From assembly GCA_910574015.1 (NCBI GenBank), contig CAJSYQ010000006.1, forward strand, positions 62,001 through 126,000: 64,000 nt of DNA, in the 5' to 3' direction. The DNA comes from Eubacteriaceae bacterium (GTDB lineage Bacteria > Bacillota > Clostridia > Lachnospirales > Lachnospiraceae). Shown here one piece after another: positions 7,865-17,304 of this stretch; the stretch's first letter is position 1, and each line of letters begins with the position of its first letter. The translations under genes and the position numbers were made by a program. A model generated the notes under the pieces. The model did no database searches. It was not told where the DNA came from and was given only the letters and a program-made list of their open reading frames with translations.

Positions 7865-7866
7865 GC
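7847..7866. terminator. 20-bp perfect palindrome at the tmcAL/malQ convergence
   Basis: A self-complementary 20-mer covers the last four codons and stop of tmcAL, and malQ ends 11 bp further on. Outer bases (AATAGC at 7843-7848, GCTATT near 7876) can extend pairing. It lacks a U-tract, so termination in both directions is inferred only from position. Confidence 0.45.
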
Positions 7867-7876
7867 CAGGATAAGG

Positions 7877-9370
7877 CTATTCCTGGCCCAGTCTCCCATA
7901 CAATTTCGTTATCTTCCGGATCCTCTCGCAAAGGGAATCTGAAAAAGCGTTTCTATCCATGCGCCACTGCCAGTTATTCCCCAGGGTGGAAGGGGCATTT
8001 GTCCGCGCCGTGTTGGGCAGACAGAGATAATCCTGCATGGGGATCACACACAGATCCGATACGCTCCCCATGGCCAGACAGATCAGGTTCCAGGTGAGTC
8101 TCTTTTTTGAAGCAAAGCGGCTGCTGTTCATATAACGCACTGCCACTGCCCGATCCTCCTTCGCCATCTCGTCCCAGCAGCTATAGGTGGTAGAATTGTC
8201 ATGTGTTCCTGTATACACTACAGAATTTCTGTCATAGTGGTACGGAAGGTAATCGCTGTCCTCCCGGGAGTCAAAGGCAAACTGCAGTACTTTCATACCC
8301 GGAAAGCCAGAATCCTTCAGCATCTGCCGCACCGAATCCGTAAGGAATCCAAGATCCTCCGCAATGATCGGCAGCTCTCCCAGCTCCTCCCGCAGTGTCC
8401 GGAACAGATCCATGCCGGGCCCCGGCTCCCAGCTGCCATGCTCCGCTGTCCTATCTCCATAGGGAATGGCATAGTATTCATCAAATCCACGAAAATGGTC
8501 GATCCGTACCATGTCATACCACTCATAGCAGTTCTGGATCCGGGCGGTCCACCACGCGTAGCCGCTGTCCCTATGTACCGGCCAGTGATAGAGCGGGTTC
8601 CCCCAGAGCTGCCCGGTCTCCGAGAAGGCATCCGGCGGGCAGCCGGCAACACCCACAGGCCTGCCCTCCGGGTCAAACTGGAAGAGCTCTGGATGCGACC
8701 AGGTATCGGCACTGTCCAGCGCCACATAGATCGGGATATCTCCGATGATCCTTACGCCTTTTTTATTGGCATATGATTTCAGCGCCTTCCACTGGCTGTA
8801 AAATTCATACTGCAGGAATTCGTAGAAATACACATCATCCATCAGTTTATTTTTATAGGAAACCATGGCCTCCGGCCTGCGGAGCCGGATCCCCTCTTCC
8901 CATTCCAGATAGCTCTGCCCGTTCCTGCTGTCCTTTATCGCCATAAAGAGGGCATAGTCTGGAAGCCAGCTGCTGTTGGCCTGGACAAATGCATTAAACG
9001 CCGTGTCCGCCTCTATGCCGCTGCGGCCAAATGCCCTGCGCAGCAGGGCAAACCTTTTCTCATAGAGAACGCCGTACTGCACCCGGCGCTCGTCTGTCCC
9101 CTGGGCGGCCTCCTCACATTCCTGGGTCTGCAGATACCCCTTCTTCACCAGTTCATCCAGCGAAATAAAATAGGGATTGCCGGCAAACGTAGAGAAGGAC
9201 TGGTAGGGGGAGTCCCCAAACCCGGTAGGACCCATGGGCAGGATCTGCCAGTAGGTCTGCCCCGCCTGTGCGAGCCTGTCCACAAATTCATACGCACTTT
9301 TATCGAAGCAGCCAATGCCGTATTTCGACGGGAGACTGGCCACCGGAAGTAAAATACCACTGTTCCTCAT
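7877..9370 (-). CDS. malQ: 4-alpha-glucanotransferase (amylomaltase, GH77)
   Basis: 497 residues, the usual length. It transfers alpha-1,4-glucan segments between maltodextrins and works in cytoplasmic glycogen/maltodextrin metabolism. GH77 marks: RNSGILLPVASLPSKYGIG at the N-terminus, WQILPMGPTGFGDSPYQS, the nucleophile Asp in VRIDHFRGF, the acid/base Glu in IIAEDLGFL, and the third Asp in YTGTHDNSTT. It ends with NAPSTLGNNWQWR, typical of the family. TGGAGATTTT precedes the ATG. It lies downstream of the pth-mfd-lipoprotein run with a 23-bp gap, so read-through is possible. Confidence 0.96.
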   Translation of the reverse strand: MRNSGILLPVASLPSKYGIGCFDKSAYEFVDRLAQAGQTYWQILPMGPTGFGDSPYQSFSTFAGNPYFISLDELVKKGYLQTQECEEAAQGTDERRVQYGVLYEKRFALLRRAFGRSGIEADTAFNAFVQANSSWLPDYALFMAIKDSRNGQSYLEWEEGIRLRRPEAMVSYKNKLMDDVYFYEFLQYEFYSQWKALKSYANKKGVRIIGDIPIYVALDSADTWSHPELFQFDPEGRPVGVAGCPPDAFSETGQLWGNPLYHWPVHRDSGYAWWTARIQNCYEWYDMVRIDHFRGFDEYYAIPYGDRTAEHGSWEPGPGMDLFRTLREELGELPIIAEDLGFLTDSVRQMLKDSGFPGMKVLQFAFDSREDSDYLPYHYDRNSVVYTGTHDNSTTYSCWDEMAKEDRAVAVRYMNSSRFASKKRLTWNLICLAMGSVSDLCVIPMQDYLCLPNTARTNAPSTLGNNWQWRMDRNAFSDSLCERIRKITKLYGRLGQE

Positions 9371-9393
9371 AAAATCTCCAATCCCACTGCCGG

Positions 9394-10395
9394 CTACTCC
9401 GCCAGCAGTGATTTACTCACTTTCACTTCGTATTGTCCCGACCACTCCTTATACGCCTTTTGAAACTGGCTGATCTGACGTTCACTCACAACCTGGTTCT
9501 TATATTCTTCGTTGATTTTCCTGCTGGAGGGCTTCACACAGTAGGCAATGTAATACCCGTCCTGCTCCTCGATCACGCCGGATATCTGATATTGCTTCAG
9601 TGCCAGCACGGCGGCCGCAAGATTCTTCCTTGCGTCCATCTGCCCTATAATGTATTCCACATCGCCGGCCTGGGTATTTTCCTTTGCCAGCCGGTAAAAG
9701 CTGCCGGTGCTGCTGTTGGCCTGCTGCAGGAGGGAGTCTGCCCTCTGTTTCACTGCAGCCTTATCCTGACCCTCCGTCCTCAGCCAGATCAGCTGCACCC
9801 TGGCCGCCCGGGCCTGCTCTGCTGTAACATTGACGTCCACCTGGCCGCTCACCACCCGGTACATTTTTTCCGCCAGCTTATTTTCCTCAAATATCTGGGT
9901 CAGGAGCGGCTGGGTAATGCCGTTTGCCTGTTTCACCTCGTCAGTCAGGCTCTCACAGAACTGTCTGGCATTGTAATCGGCCTCTTCCTTCTCATCCGCC
10001 GCCAGGGTTACCCCCTGCACGGCTGCCGCCTTGGAGATCACCTTGACCTGTATGATCAGGCGCAGCACATTTTCCACTGCCTCCTGACCGATGCTCTTCC
10101 CCCCCTCCAACACCCCGGTATAATTCCAGATGCTGCCGTCCAGCATGCCGGCATACTGGTTTTCCATAAAATAGTAATAGATCCGGTATTCCTTGTAGGG
10201 GATCGTGGTCTTCCCTACCGATAAGGCAACGGAATCCTCACTCAGGGTGCCGTTGTTTACAGCCGCCGCGCGTTCGGAGGTGCTGGTGGTCTCCTGTACC
10301 GCCTCTCCTTCGCCGCACGCCGTCAGAATCAGGGACAGGCTGCACACCGCTGCCGCCAGTCCTCTCCGCAATTTTCGTCTCCTTCTGTCTCTCAC
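9394..10395 (-). CDS. Peptidyl-prolyl isomerase-like (PrsA/SurA-type) foldase lipoprotein
   Basis: The start chosen is a GTG at 10395, one base after the mfd stop, because the mfd terminus GAGGAGGGTTAAA supplies its Shine-Dalgarno; longer in-frame versions would lie inside mfd. 333 residues: a basic N-terminus, hydrophobic stretch and lipobox SLILTACG, so it is anchored outside the membrane. The body (VALSVGKTTIPYKEYRIYYY, long helices, then the VEYIIGQMDARKNLAAAV and ISGVIEEQDGYYIAYCV strands) follows a SurA-like chaperone N-domain plus divergent parvulin-like domain. Catalytic parvulin residues are not clear, so it may act as a chaperone. Position after mfd matches PrsA-like genes of many Firmicutes. 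Confidence 0.8.
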   Translation of the reverse strand: MRDRRRRKLRRGLAAAVCSLSLILTACGEGEAVQETTSTSERAAAVNNGTLSEDSVALSVGKTTIPYKEYRIYYYFMENQYAGMLDGSIWNYTGVLEGGKSIGQEAVENVLRLIIQVKVISKAAAVQGVTLAADEKEEADYNARQFCESLTDEVKQANGITQPLLTQIFEENKLAEKMYRVVSGQVDVNVTAEQARAARVQLIWLRTEGQDKAAVKQRADSLLQQANSSTGSFYRLAKENTQAGDVEYIIGQMDARKNLAAAVLALKQYQISGVIEEQDGYYIAYCVKPSSRKINEEYKNQVVSERQISQFQKAYKEWSGQYEVKVSKSLLAE

Positions 10396-10396
10396 T

Positions 10397-13300
10397 TTAA
10401 CCCTCCTCTTTCTCTCCGCTCTGTTCACACAGCTCCGCGATCCTGCCGACAATGCTCTCTGCCCGGGCCAGAAGATCGCTCTTATTTCTATCCTGCAGGG
10501 CATAGACGAAATACGGCTCCGCCCCCGGCACAAACCGGAGCCGGTTCCCCATCTCCATAATAAGATCTGGAATGCCGGCGGCATTGATCTTCGCCTCCGG
10601 GTACATAGTAAACCGGAGGGTATCTGCCCGGCTGGCAACCTCCGTAATATAGGCCCGGTGCGCCTGAGCTTTTAGAAGAGCGATGTCCAGCAGGTTCATC
10701 ACGCTCTTCGGCGGTTCGCCAAAGCGGTCAACCAGCTCGTCGATCATATCGCTCTGTTCCTCCTCTGTCTCTATCTCTGCAATCCTTTTATATATATCCA
10801 GCTTCTGAAGCTCATTCTTAATATAACCCACCGGAATAAATGCGTCAACCTTTATCTCTACACTGGTGTCATAATCCTGGCATACCACCGTCCCGCCCTT
10901 TAGGCGTTTCACCGCATCGTTCAGCATCTTGCAGTACAGGTCATACCCCACCGCCTCCATGTGACCATGCTGGTCTGCGCCAAGGAGATTCCCGGCGCCG
11001 CGGATCTCCAGATCCCTCATGGAGATCTTAAACCCGGAACCCAGTTCTGTGAATTCCTTGATGGCGGCAAGACGTTTTTCCGCCACCTCCTTCAGCATCT
11101 TATCCCGTTTGTACATTAGAAAGGCATACGCCGTACGGTTGCTCCTTCCGACGCGGCCTCTTAGCTGGTAGAGCTGCGACAGCCCCAGACGGTCCGCATC
11201 CTCAATCATTATCGTATTTACATTGGGGATATCCAGCCCTGTCTCTACAATGGTTGTGGCCACCAGCACATCCACCTCCCCGCTGACAAACCGGAACATG
11301 GTTTTCTCAAGCTCCCTCTCATTCATCTGTCCATGGGCAAATGACACGGCGGCTTCCGGCACCAGTTTGGCAATCTCGTTGGCCACGATATCCATATTGC
11401 CAACCCGGTTGTAGACATAATAGACCTGGCCGCCCCGGCCGATCTCCCGGAGGATCGCCTCCCGCACAATCTCTTCGTTTTTCTCCATAACAAAGGTCTG
11501 GATAGGCATACGGTCTACAGGAGGTTCTTCCAGCACGCTCATATCCCGGATCCCCACCAGGCTCATATGCAGTGTCCGGGGAATCGGCGTCGCCGTCAGC
11601 GTGAGCACATCGATGTCATTCTTGATCTTCTTCAGCTTCTCCTTATGGGTCACGCCGAAACGCTGTTCCTCGTCCACGATAAGGAGCCCCAGATTTTTGT
11701 AGGCGATGTCCTTTCCCAGCAGGCGGTGCGTGCCGATGACGATATCCACACTGCCCTTTCGGATCCCCTCAATGGTCTTTTTCTGCTCCGACGCCGTCCG
11801 AAGACGGCAAAGAAGCTCCACATTCACGCCATAGTCCTTCATGCGCTGGGCGAAGGTATTATAATGCTGTACGGCAAGGATCGTAGTGGGAACAAGAAAT
11901 GCCACCTGGCGGCTGTCCATCACGGCCTTAAAGGCGGCGCGGATGGCGATCTCCGTCTTGCCATAGCCCACGTCGCCGCAGATCAGGCGATCCATGATCC
12001 TGCTGCTCTCCATATCCGCCTTGGTGGCCTCGATGGCTTTCAGCTGATCCTCCGTCTCATCATAGGGAAAGAGTTCCTCAAACTCCTTCTGCCACACTGT
12101 GTCCTTCTCAAAGGAATGCCCCTGTCTGGCCTGTCTTGCGGCATACAGCCGAACCAGATCCTCCGCTATATCCTGGACCGCCCCCCTTACACGGGCCTTG
12201 GTCTTCTTCCACTCCGGCGAATTCAGGCGGTTCAGCTTCGGCACCTTCGCGTCGCTGCCCGCATATTTCTGAAGAACCTCCAGCGAGGTGGCAGGGACAT
12301 AGAGATTGCTGCCGGCGGCGTAGGCAATCTTCAGGTAATCCTTGATAATATGATCCCTCTCGATCTTCTCGATCCCTTGATAGATTCCCAGCCCGTGGTT
12401 TTCATGTACGACATAATCCCCGATCTTGAGGTCGTTAAAGCTGTGGATCGAGGCGCCGTCATAGCGTTTCACCTTCTTCTTCATTTTTTTCTTCAGGCCG
12501 CCGAAGATATCGCTCTCTGTGACGATAACGAAATTCAGGTTCGGATACTCAAATCCATGGCGCACACTGCCGCGGCTCACCATAACCTCCCCGGGGCCAA
12601 GGGCATGTTCCATTTTCCCGTCGTACACGGCATTGATCTCATAGTCCAAAAGATCCTCACAGAGCCTGCGCCCCCTGGTCTCCGAGGCAGACAGCAGGAG
12701 CACCCGGTACTGCTTCTTCTTGAGCCGGAGGATATCCTTTGCCAGAAGGGCAAAGTTATTGTTGTAGGAGGGAGAGGACTGAACCTGGAAATAAAATTTC
12801 CTTGCCACGGGAAGGTCCTTCACCGGCGTGTCCAGCGTGGACAAAAGGACCAGCGGATATTGCTGCAGCTTCTGCAGCAGCTGCGGCAGGGAATGCAGCA
12901 CATCCATCTGTTTTGGCAGAATGTACCCCTTCTCCAGCCGTCCCGACATGCTCTCCCGGAACTCATATTCCACCGCCTCTGCCTTTTCCACACAGCGGTT
13001 TGGCTCGTCCAGATATACCATCACATCCCGGCCCTCAAAATAATCAAAGAAAGAGCCGGTGCCTCCTGCTCCGGGTTCCGCAAAATAGGTGACATAGCTC
13101 TCCAGGTTTACCATTCCGTGATATGCCTGAAAGCTCTCTCTGAAATTTTCCACATTCTGGCGGAGCCGCGCCGCCTCCTCCTTCCGGCCCTGCTTTTTGA
13201 GCTGTGCAGTGCACTCCTCCATATCCAGGCTGATCTGACGAAGCCCCCGCAGCGCCTGATCCTCCGTCATAAATACCTCCACAGCCGGATAGATCTCAAT

Positions 13301-13951
13301 CTCTTCCAGCTTCTCCACCGAGCGCTGGCTCTCCACATCTATGCTGCAGATCGTATCCACCTCATCTCCCCAGAGGTCGATGCGGCAGGGGCTCTCCTCC
13401 GTCAGCGGAAAAAGGTCCAGGATGCCTCCCCGGACGGAGAACTCTCCCTCCCGCTCCACCTGCGCCACATTTTCATAGCCCAGCTCTGCCAGTCTCCGCT
13501 GCATCTCTGTGAGATCCAGAGTATCCCCCTCCCGGATGCTAAGCTTATTCTGTATATATTTTCGAAAGGGCAGGCAGAAGTCCATCCCGGCATCTATCGT
13601 CGTCACGATTGTTACCGGCTCCTCCCCCGCGATGGCCTTGATCACCTTCAGCCGCTCCTTCACAATGGCCTGTCCATGGACATCGGCACTGTAAAAGATC
13701 AGATCCTTCGCCGGATAATACATAACATTCCGGTCATACATGCGGTAATCCTCCATAATCTCTTTGGCGCGGATCTCATTGTGTGTAATGATCAGACGGA
13801 CATCCCCCAGCTCCTCCAGTCCATAGATAAAATGACACTTCTGGGCGTCGATACTGCCGATGACGTTCACCGGGGTAACTCCCTTTTCCACGGCTATCTT
13901 CAGTTGGTTGTACTCATCCAGTTCCCGCAGCGGGCTTAATAATGTCTCCAT
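10397..13951 (-). CDS. mfd: Transcription-repair coupling factor
   Basis: 1184 residues, full length. It removes RNA polymerase stalled at lesions and recruits UvrA. Order of parts: UvrB-like N-terminal modules (about 1-350), the RNA-polymerase-interacting CarD-like domain (IGDYVVHENHGLGIYQGIEK, about 500), the translocase with Walker A ICGDVGYGKTEIAIRAA, LLIVDEEQRFGV (DEEQ box), LTLTATPIPRTLHMS, then VETGLDIPNVNT and YQLRGRVGRSNR (motif VI), and a TRCF C-terminal domain. It lies 7 bp downstream of pth and its stop serves as ribosome-binding region for the lipoprotein gene, so pth-mfd-foldase form one transcript. Confidence 0.98.
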   Translation of the reverse strand: METLLSPLRELDEYNQLKIAVEKGVTPVNVIGSIDAQKCHFIYGLEELGDVRLIITHNEIRAKEIMEDYRMYDRNVMYYPAKDLIFYSADVHGQAIVKERLKVIKAIAGEEPVTIVTTIDAGMDFCLPFRKYIQNKLSIREGDTLDLTEMQRRLAELGYENVAQVEREGEFSVRGGILDLFPLTEESPCRIDLWGDEVDTICSIDVESQRSVEKLEEIEIYPAVEVFMTEDQALRGLRQISLDMEECTAQLKKQGRKEEAARLRQNVENFRESFQAYHGMVNLESYVTYFAEPGAGGTGSFFDYFEGRDVMVYLDEPNRCVEKAEAVEYEFRESMSGRLEKGYILPKQMDVLHSLPQLLQKLQQYPLVLLSTLDTPVKDLPVARKFYFQVQSSPSYNNNFALLAKDILRLKKKQYRVLLLSASETRGRRLCEDLLDYEINAVYDGKMEHALGPGEVMVSRGSVRHGFEYPNLNFVIVTESDIFGGLKKKMKKKVKRYDGASIHSFNDLKIGDYVVHENHGLGIYQGIEKIERDHIIKDYLKIAYAAGSNLYVPATSLEVLQKYAGSDAKVPKLNRLNSPEWKKTKARVRGAVQDIAEDLVRLYAARQARQGHSFEKDTVWQKEFEELFPYDETEDQLKAIEATKADMESSRIMDRLICGDVGYGKTEIAIRAAFKAVMDSRQVAFLVPTTILAVQHYNTFAQRMKDYGVNVELLCRLRTASEQKKTIEGIRKGSVDIVIGTHRLLGKDIAYKNLGLLIVDEEQRFGVTHKEKLKKIKNDIDVLTLTATPIPRTLHMSLVGIRDMSVLEEPPVDRMPIQTFVMEKNEEIVREAILREIGRGGQVYYVYNRVGNMDIVANEIAKLVPEAAVSFAHGQMNERELEKTMFRFVSGEVDVLVATTIVETGLDIPNVNTIMIEDADRLGLSQLYQLRGRVGRSNRTAYAFLMYKRDKMLKEVAEKRLAAIKEFTELGSGFKISMRDLEIRGAGNLLGADQHGHMEAVGYDLYCKMLNDAVKRLKGGTVVCQDYDTSVEIKVDAFIPVGYIKNELQKLDIYKRIAEIETEEEQSDMIDELVDRFGEPPKSVMNLLDIALLKAQAHRAYITEVASRADTLRFTMYPEAKINAAGIPDLIMEMGNRLRFVPGAEPYFVYALQDRNKSDLLARAESIVGRIAELCEQSGEKEEG

Positions 13952-13958
13952 ACCTCTC

Positions 13959-14534
13959 CTATCTCTCTATCTTCTTTCCATTGACCTGGTTCATGGCAGC
14001 CGCCACATCTTCATTCATTATGGTAAGCAGCGCTTCTTCCGCCAGTGCGAAGACATCCCGTATCATGCCGTCCTCTTCTCTGGAGAAACGTCCCAGCACA
14101 TGCTTTACAAGGTCTCCTCCCTCCGGCTTTGCCCCGACTCCGATCCGGATACGGGCAAATTCCTCGGTCCCCAGATGCTGTATGATATTCTTAATGCCAT
14201 TGTGTCCGCCGGCGCTGCCTTTGGGGCGGACCCGGACCTGTCCCACCGGCAGGCTGATATCATCATAGATAATGATCAGCTTCTCCCGGTCAGTTTTATA
14301 ATATTCCAGCAGGGCGCGGATACTCTCGCCGCTGAGGTTCATAAATGTCTGCGGCTGTGCCAGCATTACCTTCTGTCCCCCGATGATGCCCTTGCCCACG
14401 ATGGCTTTGTTTTCTCTGCTCCGCAGCGGAATATGGTACTGATCTCCGAGATACGTGACCATATCAAAGCCGATATTGTGTCTGGTGGCGGCATATTCCG
14501 TCCCCGGATTCCCAAGTCCTGCGATCAAAAACAT
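13959..14534 (-). CDS. pth: Peptidyl-tRNA hydrolase
   Basis: Cleaves peptidyl-tRNAs released from stalled ribosomes. The start is the ATG at 14534 behind GGAGGGATACC (191 residues); an upstream in-frame codon lacks a site. Motifs: FLIAGLGNPGTEYAATRHNIG (Asn and catalytic His), KPQTFMN-like AQPQTFMNLSGES, IIIYDDISLPVGQVR with the catalytic Asp, and GSAGGHNGIKNI. First gene of the pth-mfd operon, a conserved order in Firmicutes, with its own sigma-A promoter. Confidence 0.97.
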   Translation of the reverse strand: MFLIAGLGNPGTEYAATRHNIGFDMVTYLGDQYHIPLRSRENKAIVGKGIIGGQKVMLAQPQTFMNLSGESIRALLEYYKTDREKLIIIYDDISLPVGQVRVRPKGSAGGHNGIKNIIQHLGTEEFARIRIGVGAKPEGGDLVKHVLGRFSREEDGMIRDVFALAEEALLTIMNEDVAAAMNQVNGKKIER

Positions 14535-14605
14535 GGTATCCCTCCTTCCTATTTCGCACACGGATTTCGCCCGACGGCACCGTAAGGCGCCCCCGGGACG
14601 ATATT

Positions 14606-14634
14606 ATTGTATCAGATTAGGGAAGGGCTGGCAA
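14606..14634 (-). promoter_or_regulatory. Sigma-A promoter of the pth-mfd operon
   Basis: TTGCCA (14629-14634) and TACAAT (14606-14611) on the minus strand, 17-bp spacer, about 70 bp upstream of the pth ATG. Confidence 0.75.
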
Positions 14635-14679
14635 TAGAAACTAAACGAAAGTTACAATCTTTCCTCCGGCTCCCCCATT

Positions 14680-15615
14680 CTATCTCACCTCCTGAAAAAG
14701 TCCACCCGTCCAGCGCGCCATGGATTCCCGGAACCACCTCTCCCTCCAGAAGCGGTTGTGCTGGGCGGCGATAAACAAGAGCACACTAAATGCCATAAAG
14801 CTATGCATGTGATGAGGGTCCACCGGAAAACCGCTCTCCCTCCCATAGCTCTCCCGGATGCTCTCCCATTCCCTCCGGCCTCTGTAGTTGGCAGCCAGCA
14901 TCCCGCACTCCTGGGCTTTATAGCCAAACCCCGACAGAGAAAAATCAATGGGGGCAGGTCCTGAGGGCGTCAGCAGGACATTTCCAAAGCTGAGGTCGGC
15001 ATGGATCAGGCTGCCCGCGCCGGGAATTTTGTCAAGAACCGTCATAACGCGGTCTACCTCATCCAGGACTGCCTGGCATACGGATTCCTGCTCTCCGTTA
15101 ATATGGGATTTTCTGGACGCCAGTTCAAGCTCCCTCCTCATGCGCCGCACCAGATCATGGGAATACGAGGGGCGCGTTCCGGTAAATCCCCGGGCGGCCC
15201 TGTGAAGCTGTGCCGCCAGCACTCCCAGCTGCCCGGCATGACCATTGGCGTTCTCCTTGTCCATGGGGGTTCCTTCCACCCATTGCAGCAGTTCACATGG
15301 TATGCCGCCAGACAGAAGGGTTACATAGTTCCCCCACCGGTTACGCACCGGCAGCTGAACGGGAAAGGGGGCTCTCCCGGCGAGATACCGCAGCAGCTCC
15401 ACCTCCCCCTCCATCAGTTCAGCCGCCGGGACCGTTTCCAGCAGCTTAAGGGAAAAACCCTCCATCGGCAGGTGTATCCGGAGCACATAAGTACTCTCAT
15501 CTGAAACAACCTGACACGTAATATTTTCATTGTGCCGGATCAACGTAACTTTTCTCTCCCGGATACAGTAATTGCGCAGCGCCTCCTGCACCCGTTCCCT
15601 CTCTGAACCAGTCAA
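14680..15615 (-). CDS. Aminoglycoside/choline-kinase-like phosphotransferase
   Basis: 311 residues, TTG start at 15615 with GGAGG six bases before it. Protein-kinase-like fold of the APH family: N-lobe with YVLRIHLP (putative ATP Lys position is Arg), catalytic loop SLIHADLSFGNVLL (H-x-D-x4-N) at about 205-218, and the metal-binding motif APIDFSLSGFGY. These residues support phosphotransfer; substrates in this family range from drugs to sugars and choline, and nothing here shows which. It follows deoD by 18 bp and is probably co-transcribed with deoD and the histidine phosphatase gene. Confidence 0.82.
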   Translation of the reverse strand: MTGSERERVQEALRNYCIRERKVTLIRHNENITCQVVSDESTYVLRIHLPMEGFSLKLLETVPAAELMEGEVELLRYLAGRAPFPVQLPVRNRWGNYVTLLSGGIPCELLQWVEGTPMDKENANGHAGQLGVLAAQLHRAARGFTGTRPSYSHDLVRRMRRELELASRKSHINGEQESVCQAVLDEVDRVMTVLDKIPGAGSLIHADLSFGNVLLTPSGPAPIDFSLSGFGYKAQECGMLAANYRGRREWESIRESYGRESGFPVDPHHMHSFMAFSVLLFIAAQHNRFWRERWFRESMARWTGGLFQEVR

Positions 15616-15633
15616 TGCCAGCCTCCATTCTTT

Positions 15634-16344
15634 TCATGCGATCTCCAGTGCGATCCTCATCATATCCGTAAATCCGCTCTGCCGGTCCTCCACAGACAGG
15701 GATTCTCCCCGGAATGGCGCATCTGAGACGGTGAGCAGGCAGAGAGCCCGCCTGCCCGCCCTGGCGGCGTTCATATACAGGGCGGCCGCTTCCATCTCCA
15801 CAGCCAGGATCCCCATTCCGGCCCATTTCTTCAGAGCGCCCTGATCCTCATTGTAAAAAATATCAGAGGAGAGTATATTACCCGCCACTGTTTTGATCCC
15901 AAACCTTTCCCCGGTCTCCACGGCGGCTCTGGCCAGATCAAAATCCGCCACCGGCGCATACGTCCCCGGCAGTCCGAACTGGCCGGCATAGCTGGAATCG
16001 GTACTTGCCCCGATGCCTACCACAACGTCCCGCAGATTTACCTTATCGTTCAGAGTTCCCGCCGTGCCGATGCGGATGATCTGTCGGACATCATAAAAAT
16101 GAAAGAGTTCATAGGTGTAGATCCCCACAGAGGGCATACCCATCCCGCCTCCTGCCACCGTGATCCGTTTTCCCTGATAGTCCCCGGTATAAATAAGCAT
16201 ATTCCTCACAGAGCTGACACATTCCGCCTTTTCCAGAAAGGTTTCTGCGATAAATTTCGCCCTGAGGGGATCTCCCGGCATCAGGACCGTCCCTGCAATC
16301 TGTTCTCTCTCCGCCCCAATATGGGGGGTCGGTGTTTGAGCCAT
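15634..16344 (-). CDS. deoD: Purine nucleoside phosphorylase, DeoD type
   Basis: Phosphorolyses purine (deoxy)nucleosides to base and (deoxy)ribose-1-phosphate. 236 residues, typical of the hexameric class. Marks: TVLMPGDPLRAKFIAETFL, VAGGGMGMPSVGIYTYEL, IRIGTAGTL, VEMEAAALYMNA (ribose-binding Glu) and LTVSDAPF, where the usual catalytic motif is SDH/SDD-like; the catalytic Asp is kept. AAAGGAGGTTGGGATT precedes the ATG. Purine salvage is shared with hpt elsewhere in the window. Confidence 0.95.
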   Translation of the reverse strand: MAQTPTPHIGAEREQIAGTVLMPGDPLRAKFIAETFLEKAECVSSVRNMLIYTGDYQGKRITVAGGGMGMPSVGIYTYELFHFYDVRQIIRIGTAGTLNDKVNLRDVVVGIGASTDSSYAGQFGLPGTYAPVADFDLARAAVETGERFGIKTVAGNILSSDIFYNEDQGALKKWAGMGILAVEMEAAALYMNAARAGRRALCLLTVSDAPFRGESLSVEDRQSGFTDMMRIALEIA

Positions 16345-16416
16345 AATCCCAACCTCCTTTTTCCTGTTCCATTCTTTGTTCCCAGTTCAATGACGGTTTC
16401 AAATCCGCGCCGCAGC

Positions 16417-17148
16417 CTAGTCTGTGCGTTCGCCCTCTTTCCCATAGTACTCGCAAAACCTCGCATGAAAAGCCGGCGGCTCATCCGCCGCGTAAAGATG
16501 CGAGATATCGCCGAAGGAGCTGACACGGAAGGACGCCGTCCCCTTCCTCCTCTCTTCTGTATTAATGGTAGTCACCGATGTGGGCGCAGCGCAGAAGCCA
16601 TGCCACATCACCATGGGGGAAATCCCAAGAAGATGGCTGAGCATCACGCATTCCACACCGAAATGACAGATCATCACGATCCGGTCTGCGTTTGGCCGCT
16701 CTGCCCGGTAGCAGTTCCCCTCCCGGACATAACCATGCCCCGCCAGAAGATTATCCAGTCCCTCTGCCACCCACCGGTATTCCTGTGCCACCCTGCTGTC
16801 CTGCATAATGGCGGTATCCGACCACCTCATCCTGTCATAATATTTTTCTTCCTTCGTCCAGTCCTGGGGAAGCCAGTCCCAGGCGATGGATCTCCCCTCA
16901 GCGTCCGGTCTCGCTATATCGGCCCGAAAGAACTCCTGCAGCCAGTCCAGCTCCACCGCCTCCCGGTGCATCCTTTTCAGCGTGGCGGCCGCCGTGTCCC
17001 TCGCCCGTCCCAGCGGGGATACATAAAACTCCTTTACCTCCAGCCTGGATAAGCGGTCCGCCAGCAGTTCTGCCTCCCGCCAGCCCTTCTTAGTCAGTGA
17101 ATCGATGGAATAATCCGGATCGCCGTGTCTTACTATTAATATCTGCAT
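16417..17148 (-). CDS. Histidine phosphatase superfamily protein (phosphoglycerate-mutase-like)
   Basis: The start is the ATG at 17148, with AAAGGAGG at a workable distance; a GTG three codons earlier abuts the Shine-Dalgarno. 243 residues. The RHG motif ILIVRHGDPDY (phospho-accepting His) opens the protein, SLTKKGWREAELLADRL follows, then FYVSPLGRARDTAAAT (second Arg), an acidic loop, and the C-terminal ICHFGVECVMLSHLLG carrying the second catalytic His. Members dephosphorylate sugar phosphates, phosphoglycerate or proteins; the substrate is unknown. It heads the phosphatase-deoD-kinase run just past the spoVG terminator. Confidence 0.88.
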   Translation of the reverse strand: MQILIVRHGDPDYSIDSLTKKGWREAELLADRLSRLEVKEFYVSPLGRARDTAAATLKRMHREAVELDWLQEFFRADIARPDAEGRSIAWDWLPQDWTKEEKYYDRMRWSDTAIMQDSRVAQEYRWVAEGLDNLLAGHGYVREGNCYRAERPNADRIVMICHFGVECVMLSHLLGISPMVMWHGFCAAPTSVTTINTEERRKGTASFRVSSFGDISHLYAADEPPAFHARFCEYYGKEGERTD

Positions 17149-17172
17149 GATCGCCACCCTCCTTTTTCATAC

Positions 17173-17214
17173 AAAAAGACCACCAGTCAGGATCCGTACC
17201 TTATACTGATGGCC
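17173..17214 (-). terminator. Terminator of the glgC-glgD-spoVG operon
   Basis: A 10-bp stem (17205-17214 with 17178-17187, two G-U pairs) followed by five U on the minus-strand transcript (17173-17177). Confidence 0.8.
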
Positions 17215-17304
17215 TTCCTCTCTCACAGCACAACTCTATTGTCGTTCAAGCGGGTACAATAAAATTAAGTAATTGACAGTTATGCTTAATTTAATTGTAG
17301 GTGT

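Noticed and set aside
11567-13939. Open reading frame of about 790 codons on the plus strand
   Set aside because: It lies wholly antisense to mfd, has no domain pattern and arises from codon bias of the real gene on the other strand.
14680-15615. Aminoglycoside resistance gene
   Set aside because: APH-type fold only; closer resemblance to general choline/fructosamine-kinase-like proteins and a housekeeping neighbourhood with deoD. No basis for a resistance call.
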